Source: Caldora sp. SIO3E6
GTDB lineage: Bacteria; Cyanobacteriota; Cyanobacteriia; Cyanobacteriales; Coleofasciculaceae
Assembly: GCA_010672185.1 (NCBI GenBank)
Contig: JAAHHL010000326.1
Location: 1 to 7,277, forward strand
Length of the DNA stretch: 7,277 nucleotides
Direction of reading: 5' to 3'
Under the pieces are notes generated by a model. The model saw only the letters and a list, made by a program, of their open reading frames with translations, was not told the origin of the DNA and searched no databases. The translations under genes and the position numbers were made by a program. Shown here piece by piece: positions 1-3,720 of this stretch (positions are counted from its first letter, which is position 1; each line of letters begins with the position of its first letter).

Positions 1-110
1 GTCCACTTAAAGTGGACTGAAGATGTTTGAGCCGATTGATATGAGTCATCTTTAGATGACTTGAGCTATTAGCCGGTCGTTTAAACGACCGGTGGGGCAA
101 GGATTTCACG
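1..110. repeat. Cluster of three palindromes with a conserved tail
   Basis: Three near-perfect palindromes stand in a row. Bases 1-17 have 8-base arms around one base, bases 44-61 have 8-base arms AGTCATCT/AGATGACT around TT, and bases 73-92 form a perfect 20-base palindrome centred on TTTAAA. The second and third are joined by the linker TGAGCTATTAGC. The layout of hairpin, short linker, hairpin resembles the dispersed palindromic repeats often found between cyanobacterial genes; that likeness is from memory. The third is followed by GCAAGGATTTCACG at 97-110, which recurs inverted, minus one G, at 3544-3556 next to another palindrome. Function is unknown. The first palindrome begins at base 1, so the cluster may extend outside the window. 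Confidence 0.75.
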
Positions 111-128
111 TTAAGTTGACACCAATGC

Positions 129-214
129 TTCGTTCCTCAACCCAACGCCAGTAATACAAATGTTGGGTTCACTATCGTACCGCTACGCAACAAGCAAGCT
201 ACAATCTAACCTAC
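129..214. repeat. GTTGGGTT-type intergenic repeat, one clear and one degenerate copy
   Basis: Bases 129-146 read TTCGTTCCTCAACCCAAC, an exact 18-base inverted match to 3453-3470. The arms AACCCAAC (139-146) and GTTGGGTT (162-169) can form an 8-base stem with a 15-base loop. The stretch from about 162 to 214 ends in TCTAACCTAC and looks like a decayed second copy of the same family, which in cyanobacterial genomes often runs from TGTTGGGTT to AACCCAACCTAC (recalled, not searched). The xisH remnant begins soon after this repeat ends. Confidence is high for 129-169 and lower for the degenerate part. Confidence 0.6.
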
Positions 215-222
215 TGGCTAAC

Positions 223-291
223 GCGGTGGCAAGCTTAAAATTGCTGATCTACGAGCCTTTTGAGAAGGTAGTAATCAAATGGAAAAATTAG
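223..291 (+). pseudogene. xisH: C-terminal remnant of xisH (truncated)
   Basis: The frame that ends at the TAG of 289-291 reads SLKLLIYEPFEKVVIKWKN, which matches the usual XisH C-terminus (a hydrophobic LxLIV(Y/F) strand, an acidic turn, then I-V-K-W and one or two residues before the stop). The stop overlaps the xisI start within ATGGAAAAATTAG, the normal xisH-xisI junction as I recall it. XisH proteins are about 135-140 residues, so well over 80% of the gene is missing. Upstream of about base 220 the frame stays open to base 115 but encodes only repeat-derived sequence. XisH was described with XisI as a controlling factor for excision of the fdxN element in Anabaena; its family is related to PD-(D/E)XK nuclease folds. 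The 5' limit given is approximate. The remnant cannot be functional. Confidence 0.65.
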
Positions 292-620
292 AAAAATACC
301 GATTACTAATTCGCCAACTCTTAAGTAATCATGCCACGTTAGCAGAGAATCAAACAGAAGAGGAGATTGAGTGTCAACTAATTTTTGACATAGAACATGA
401 TCATTATCAACTTCTAGATATCGGCTGGGATGGACTCAAGCGAGTCTATCACTGTTTCATCCATTTGGATATTAAAAATGGTAAAATTTGGATTCAGCGA
501 AATATGACAGAAGCGGATTTAGCCCAAGATTTAGCGGAAATGGGTATACCAAAAGAAGATATTATTCTCGGTTTACATCCAAGTTATAAACGTCCTTACA
601 CAGGCTATGGAGTAGCTTAG
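279..620 (+). CDS. xisI: XisI family protein (fdxN element excision controlling factor)
   Basis: This 113-residue protein matches XisI in length and along its whole course. It has the start MEKLEKYR, the core strands QLIFDIEHDHYQLLDIGW (33-50), RVYHCFIHLDIKNGKIWIQ (55-73) and the C-terminal MGIPKEDIILGLHP...YTGYGVA (88-113). XisI works with XisH in excision of the fdxN element in heterocystous Anabaena. The pair is widespread in cyanobacteria without that element, where its role is unclear. A GAAGG at 264-268, 10 bases ahead of the ATG, can serve as ribosome binding site. The overlap with the last xisH codons supports this start. No stop or frameshift is seen, so the gene looks intact although its partner is destroyed, and it may be an orphan. 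A complete xisH elsewhere in the genome could still supply the partner. Confidence 0.93.
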   Translation: MEKLEKYRLLIRQLLSNHATLAENQTEEEIECQLIFDIEHDHYQLLDIGWDGLKRVYHCFIHLDIKNGKIWIQRNMTEADLAQDLAEMGIPKEDIILGLHPSYKRPYTGYGVA

Positions 621-659
621 TAGAGTTGAATGCTCAAATCCCGATGGAGTAGATGGATA

Positions 660-872
660 ATGCAAGAAACAATGAAGGAATACGAGCAACTCTCACCCAC
701 TGCTGGACAAATCATTTTAGAGCAGTTACCAGACCGGATCAAAAATGCTATCACTGCGCGTGCTGCTGAAATCAATTATCCCGTTGAAGCGGTGATTGAA
801 ATGGCGATCGCAGGCTATCTTGATCCTCATGCGATCGGCTTTGTCGATTGCAAACCAGATCGCAAAGCTTAA
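660..872 (+). CDS. Small hypothetical protein, possible ribbon-helix-helix-like
   Basis: The 70-residue product has a central LPDRIKNAITARAAEINYPVE stretch followed by VIEMAIAGYLDP. The pattern of a short strand-like LP segment and two helices resembles small RHH-type regulators or antitoxins, but this is only a pattern match and the family is not recognised. An in-frame ATG at 630 would add ten residues (MLKSRWSRWI). I prefer 660 because GGAG at 646-649 lies 10 bases upstream and the extra segment looks unlike a normal start. The gene begins about 40 bases after xisI on the same strand (9 bases if 630 is used), so co-transcription is likely. A HIP1 site at 804-811 lies inside the codons for Ala-Ile-Ala. 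No toxin gene lies beside it. Confidence 0.62.
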   Translation: MQETMKEYEQLSPTAGQIILEQLPDRIKNAITARAAEINYPVEAVIEMAIAGYLDPHAIGFVDCKPDRKA

Positions 873-913
873 CTCATCCCCCGGAAGACAGCACGAGGGT
901 AAGGTGTTATTTG

Positions 914-938
914 TTGTTAGTTGTTAGTTGTTAGTTGT
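914..938 (+). repeat. Heptanucleotide short tandem repeat (TTGTTAG)
   Basis: Three complete TTGTTAG units (914-920, 921-927, 928-934) are followed by a partial TTGT. Heptanucleotide short tandem repeats (STRR sequences) are established features of cyanobacterial genomes, first described in Calothrix. It sits between the small gene and the ATPase gene, 35 bases before the ATPase start codon. No regulatory role can be read from it. Confidence 0.75.
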
Positions 939-972
939 GTCCTGCCCTATTTAAGTATTTTAGTGAAGTACC

Positions 973-2199
973 ATGGCAAACAACAATAATCAGGAGAGTA
1001 TTCAAATCAGTGGCCATTTAGGGCCAATAAAAGCTATAGATGTTCCTCTTACCTTAGAAATATCTCCTCTCACAGTTTTTATTGGGCCACAAGGAACCGG
1101 TAAATCTTTAGTAAGTCAGTTGTTATATTTCTTTCGTGATGCCCAATACTTGATTTCTACTCACTCCAAACAAGAAGAACCTGAAGGCAGTGTGAGAAAA
1201 GTAGTTGAAGGTATTCGTTCTGGAGAAAATAGTAAAAGATCATTTTCCTCTTTTGTCATGGGAGATAAGGTAGATATTAGGTATACAAACAAAGACAATA
1301 ATCAAGTCAAATATGATTGGACAATGACCTGCTATGAGTCAAACCGAATAATTAGACCCAAAAGCAAGTTTAATCAAGAGATCCAATCATGGTTGATGAA
1401 AATAGTAGATAATCCCTCACTATCAGGAGATATTCAATCAAATGCCTTATTTGTTCCAGCAGAGCGCTCCTTTTTTTCTCGTCTCATCAATTCAGATCCC
1501 CAATCTCTAGGAAGTTCGGAATTACCTATTACCATGCGTGAGTTTACCAGATTTCTGTTCAAGTCAGCAGATACTCACCAAAAATGGCAAGAAGATTCTC
1601 AAGAACAGCCGTTAGAGGTCAGGGAAATTGATAAACTTATTACTCATGAATTACGTGGACATGCAGTTTTTTCTAGAAAAGGGCTTTATGCTCGCAGATG
1701 GCAATGGATGCCGGAGGAGAGCGATCGCCCAATTGAAATAGAAATGGCATCTTCAGGACAAATGGAAACTTGGCCGATGGTCTCCATTGCTCAAGCAATG
1801 TTTGGCTGGAAAACATTGCAAAGACCCCTATTTATACATATTGAGGAGCCAGAAAACCATCTCCATCCTTCTGCTCAGGTTGCTATTACCAAACTATTAA
1901 CTTACTTATGCAATAAAGGATTTAGACTTATCATTACTACTCACTCAATGTTGGTCTTATATGTTTTGAATAATCTAGTTTTAGCAGCTCAAAATTTACC
2001 TGAAGAAAATTTTGAATATCTTCCCGATGCTTCCCTCAGACTCGCACCTAATCAGCTATCAGCCTATTTATTTTCCGATGGCACTGCTACTTCAATCCGA
2101 GATCGAGAATCTGGGCAACTGGATGAAAGTAAACTTTCCAGTGTATTGGGTAATCTTGAGATGCAGTATAACCAAATTCAAGCTTATGATATTTTGTAA
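973..2199 (+). CDS. ABC/OLD-type AAA family ATPase
   Basis: A 408-residue cytoplasmic ATPase of the SMC/ABC-like AAA_15/AAA_21 kind. Walker A is GPQGTGKS (38-45), the signature-like motif is ASSGQME (259-265), Walker B with its catalytic acidic pair is LFIHIEEPENHLHP (286-299), and the H-loop is IITTHS (320-325). The Asn-His-Leu-His-Pro after Walker B is typical of OLD-like and related defence ATPases. No Toprim or other nuclease domain follows: the roughly 75 residues after the H-loop have no motif I recognise. The middle (about 60-250) is the usual variable insert. Related stand-alone ATPases occur in phage-defence loci and next to toxin-antitoxin genes, so a defence role is plausible but inferred. 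ATG 973 is the likely start, with only a weak AGTGAAG upstream. The gene is AT-rich and has one HIP1 site (1721-1728). Confidence 0.88.
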   Translation: MANNNNQESIQISGHLGPIKAIDVPLTLEISPLTVFIGPQGTGKSLVSQLLYFFRDAQYLISTHSKQEEPEGSVRKVVEGIRSGENSKRSFSSFVMGDKVDIRYTNKDNNQVKYDWTMTCYESNRIIRPKSKFNQEIQSWLMKIVDNPSLSGDIQSNALFVPAERSFFSRLINSDPQSLGSSELPITMREFTRFLFKSADTHQKWQEDSQEQPLEVREIDKLITHELRGHAVFSRKGLYARRWQWMPEESDRPIEIEMASSGQMETWPMVSIAQAMFGWKTLQRPLFIHIEEPENHLHPSAQVAITKLLTYLCNKGFRLIITTHSMLVLYVLNNLVLAAQNLPEENFEYLPDASLRLAPNQLSAYLFSDGTATSIRDRESGQLDESKLSSVLGNLEMQYNQIQAYDIL

Positions 2200-2277
2200 T
2201 TATCAATATTGGGTAATTTTTGAAGCTGACATCATAAAGTAATTTAGTAAAAATGTACGATTAAATAAATAATAGTT

Positions 2278-2283
2278 TATAAT
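2278..2283 (+). promoter_or_regulatory. Candidate -10 box upstream of the toxin-antitoxin pair
   Basis: A perfect TATAAT lies in the AT-rich 153-base gap between the ATPase gene and the Panacea gene, 69 bases before the latter's ATG. No good -35 hexamer is seen at the usual distance. It would let the toxin-antitoxin pair be transcribed separately from the ATPase. This is sequence matching only, in a region where such hexamers arise easily. Confidence 0.3.
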
Positions 2284-2352
2284 GGTATGTGTGGAATGAT
2301 CAACTTAGTATTGTCGCATATTTAGTTTTAGTAATACTCGTGGATATGAGCT

Positions 2353-2940
2353 ATGATCGATTGTCTCGATGCGGCTCGCTACTTTATTGTCAGAGCTTAT
2401 GAGAGTGGTATAGAAGCCGAGATGACCAATATGAAAGTTCAAAAGCTTCTGTACTATTCACAAAGCTTGCATTTGGCATTATACGATGAGCCATTGTTTG
2501 AAGAAGAAATCCAAGCATGGCGGTATGGTCCTGTGTGTCCTCCTGCTTATAAGTTTTACAATGAATTTGAAGCTCAACAGTTACCCTTACCGGAGCCGAA
2601 ATTGTTGTCACAGATTTCTCATGAACAGAAAAAGCTTTTAGAGGAAGTTTGGGGATACTTCGGTGGTTACCATGCTTATCGACTTAGTGATATGACTCAC
2701 TTCGAGTTTCCTTGGAGAAAAGCTCGAAAAGGTTTGCTACCTGAAGCACGTTCAACGAAACCCATTCTGCTTGAAGATATGAAAGCATTAGGTTGTCAGA
2801 AACTGGATGTGATAGAGCGTGACAATTTTGCTTATGAATTGGTGATGTCTCAAGTATTAGAGGACGCTGTTAATTCAAAATCATCCAATCGCATTGGGAA
2901 AGGAGAGGTGCATGACTGGCTCAAATCCCTTCTCGATTGA
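2353..2940 (+). CDS. Panacea domain (SocA-like, DUF4065) protein, probable antitoxin
   Basis: The 195-residue product has the hallmarks of the Panacea family: MKVQKLLYYSQSLHLAL (27-43), the very conserved EEEIQAWRYGPV (50-61) and LSDMTHFEFPWRKAR (111-125). Panacea proteins act as antitoxins that neutralise many unrelated toxins, encoded next to them, by direct binding; SocA of Caulobacter is a related protein. The downstream gene overlaps this one by 29 bases and encodes a RelE/ParE-like protein, which fits an antitoxin-toxin operon with the antitoxin first. The ATG at 2353 is the first possible start, since an in-frame TGA lies at 2347-2349. The last 30 or so residues lie past the Panacea core and may contact the toxin (inference). 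No separate DNA-binding domain is evident. Confidence 0.87.
   Translation: MIDCLDAARYFIVRAYESGIEAEMTNMKVQKLLYYSQSLHLALYDEPLFEEEIQAWRYGPVCPPAYKFYNEFEAQQLPLPEPKLLSQISHEQKKLLEEVWGYFGGYHAYRLSDMTHFEFPWRKARKGLLPEARSTKPILLEDMKALGCQKLDVIERDNFAYELVMSQVLEDAVNSKSSNRIGKGEVHDWLKSLLD
2900..2905 (+). promoter_or_regulatory. Shine-Dalgarno sequence that sets the toxin start
   Basis: AAGGAG lies 6 bases before the ATG at 2912, inside the 3' end of the antitoxin gene. It favours 2912 over the in-frame TTG at 2894, which would add six residues (MGKERC) and lacks a comparable site. The placement allows translational coupling of the toxin to the antitoxin. Confidence 0.75.
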
Positions 2941-3286
2941 GGCATCTGATAATTTCAACCGTTCTTTCAAAAAACTTGCAAAAGTACATGGAACTGGTTT
3001 TAGTGAGTTGATTGCAGGAGTGCTGGAAGATTTAATTGAAGAGCAGTATCCTAATAACTCCCGTAAGGAACCTTTGCCGGGGAAGATTCGGTTACCGGAA
3101 GAATGGACATTTCACAAGTTGGAGCTTAGGATTGCCAAAGGTGCTTCAGGACAAATCAGATTGATGTATTTGGTTAATGCAACTACTTGCACAATCAGAT
3201 TAGTTTGGATTTATAGTCATGAACAGTTTACCAAACGTCCCGCTGACCAAGATCTCAAGAATGTGATCAAAGAAATCATAGGCTAG
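2912..3286 (+). CDS. RelE/ParE-like toxin of a Panacea toxin-antitoxin pair
   Basis: The 124-residue product has the layout of RelE/ParE superfamily toxins. An N-terminal helical part carries FNRSFKKLAKVHGTGF (15-30), and the sheet part carries WTFHKLELRIAKGASGQIRLMYLV (65-88), then IRLVWIYSHEQFTKRPADQDLKNVIKEI (95-122). Many such toxins cut mRNA on the ribosome; here the exact activity is not known, though the charged RLMYL strand, the IYSHEQFTKR segment and the C-terminal helix fit the fold. The start is set by the strong ribosome binding site at 2900-2905. The gene overlaps the Panacea gene by 29 bases in another frame, so the two are surely one operon. No disabling change is visible and the gene ends normally at TAG. 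Confidence 0.85.
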   Translation: MTGSNPFSIEASDNFNRSFKKLAKVHGTGFSELIAGVLEDLIEEQYPNNSRKEPLPGKIRLPEEWTFHKLELRIAKGASGQIRLMYLVNATTCTIRLVWIYSHEQFTKRPADQDLKNVIKEIIG

Positions 3287-3348
3287 GTATACAGAATGAG
3301 TGCGATCGCATGGGTACAAATTGGGCTAATCTTCAAGGGCAGATAAAA

Positions 3349-3368
3349 GGGCGCACGTCGGTGCGCCC
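3349..3368. repeat. GC-rich hairpin GGGCGCAC-GTCG-GTGCGCCC
   Basis: Perfect 8-base arms (3349-3356 and 3361-3368) enclose a four-base loop, followed by CCTAC. It lies 62 bases past the toxin stop. Similar hairpins ending in CCCCTAC are scattered between genes in many cyanobacteria (recalled). No T run follows, so an intrinsic terminator is unlikely, although the hairpin could stabilise the 3' end of the toxin mRNA. Confidence 0.7.
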
Positions 3369-3400
3369 CTACGAAATATGATGTGGTAATTAATTGGAAC

Positions 3401-3434
3401 TTGATATAGCAATTCTCGCATCCGTGAGGTACAC
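3401..3434. repeat. Possible dispersed repeat with imperfect hairpin
   Basis: The stretch TTGATATAGCAATTCTCGCA continuing through TCCGTGAGGTACAC resembles an intergenic sequence I recall from several cyanobacteria. CTCGCATCCGTGAG (3415-3428) can fold into an imperfect hairpin. There is no second copy in this window, so repeat status rests on memory alone. Confidence 0.3.
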
Positions 3435-3452
3435 TTCCCAAGCCAGTTGTAG

Positions 3453-3482
3453 GTTGGGTTGAGGAACGAAACGAAACCCAAC
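3453..3482. repeat. GTTGGGTT intergenic repeat (inverted copy of 129-146)
   Basis: GTTGGGTTGAGGAACGAA at 3453-3470 is the exact reverse complement of 129-146. Within it, GTTGGGTT (3453-3460) and AACCCAAC (3475-3482) form an 8-base stem. The 14 bases between contain CGAAACGAAA, where the GAAAC unit seems to have been duplicated. With the left copy it forms an inverted pair flanking the plus-strand gene cassette. Confidence 0.8.
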
Positions 3483-3505
3483 ACTGAGTTTACTGCATTA
3501 GGTTA

Positions 3506-3623
3506 TACCAAATCCGGTTACAATAGAGCCGTTTTTAGCAAACCGTGAAATCTTGCTCTGGGACGTTTCATGAAACGTCTCTACAATGTGGGCATAGTGG
3601 GTATATCGATACCGGATTTGGTA
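3506..3623. mobile_element. 118-base MITE-like element with terminal inverted repeats
   Basis: The ends TACCAAATCCGGT (3506-3518) and ACCGGATTTGGTA (3611-3623) are perfect 13-base inverted repeats. TTA is present directly outside each end (3503-3505 and 3624-3626), which could be a target-site duplication. Inside are CGTGAAATCTTGC (3544-3556), the inverse of the tail at 97-110, and a palindrome centred on CATG (arms 3562-3570 and 3571-3579, extendable to 3560-3581 with one G-T pair). There is no coding capacity. Size, ends and internal structure fit a non-autonomous element moved by a transposase encoded elsewhere; a 3-base TNA target would suit some IS5-group enzymes, but that is inference. 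Confidence 0.6.
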
Positions 3624-3720
3624 TTAGTGCTTGTTGTCGCGATCGCTCATCTTGAGGTGTTAGTTTTAGTGTGAACCACTTTCGACACAAAGTTCACAAA
3701 GAGAATCAGCCGAACATATT

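Larger units (their letters stand above)
3287..3720. other. Gene-free interval packed with repeats
   Basis: The 434 bases between the toxin gene and the end of the convergent TPR gene contain no credible coding frame. They hold HIP1 sites at 3302-3309 and 3639-3646, a GC-rich hairpin (3349-3368), a possible dispersed repeat (3401-3434), a GTTGGGTT repeat (3453-3482) and a MITE-like element (3506-3623). The two flanking genes converge here, yet no hairpin followed by a T run is seen for either one. Confidence 0.8.

Noticed and set aside
2012..2242. Plus-strand open frame overlapping the end of the ATPase gene
   Set aside because: It is a shifted-frame shadow of the ATPase C-terminus with low-complexity aromatic content and no family resemblance.
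2247..2258. NtcA-like site upstream of the Panacea gene (GTA...TAC)
   Set aside because: The spacing is six bases, not the eight of GTA-N8-TAC, and its distance to the candidate -10 box does not fit an NtcA-activated promoter.
2390..2611. Minus-strand open frame inside the Panacea gene
   Set aside because: It is antisense to a gene with clear family motifs, has no ribosome binding site and shows no recognisable protein pattern.
3349..3368. Intrinsic terminator of the toxin operon
   Set aside because: The hairpin is strong but is followed by CCTACGAAAT rather than a T run; it fits a dispersed repeat better.
3670..3698. Hairpin TGTGAAC/GTTCACA as terminator of the TPR gene
   Set aside because: The stem is only 7 bases with a 15-base loop, and on the minus strand no T run follows, so it does not look like an intrinsic terminator.
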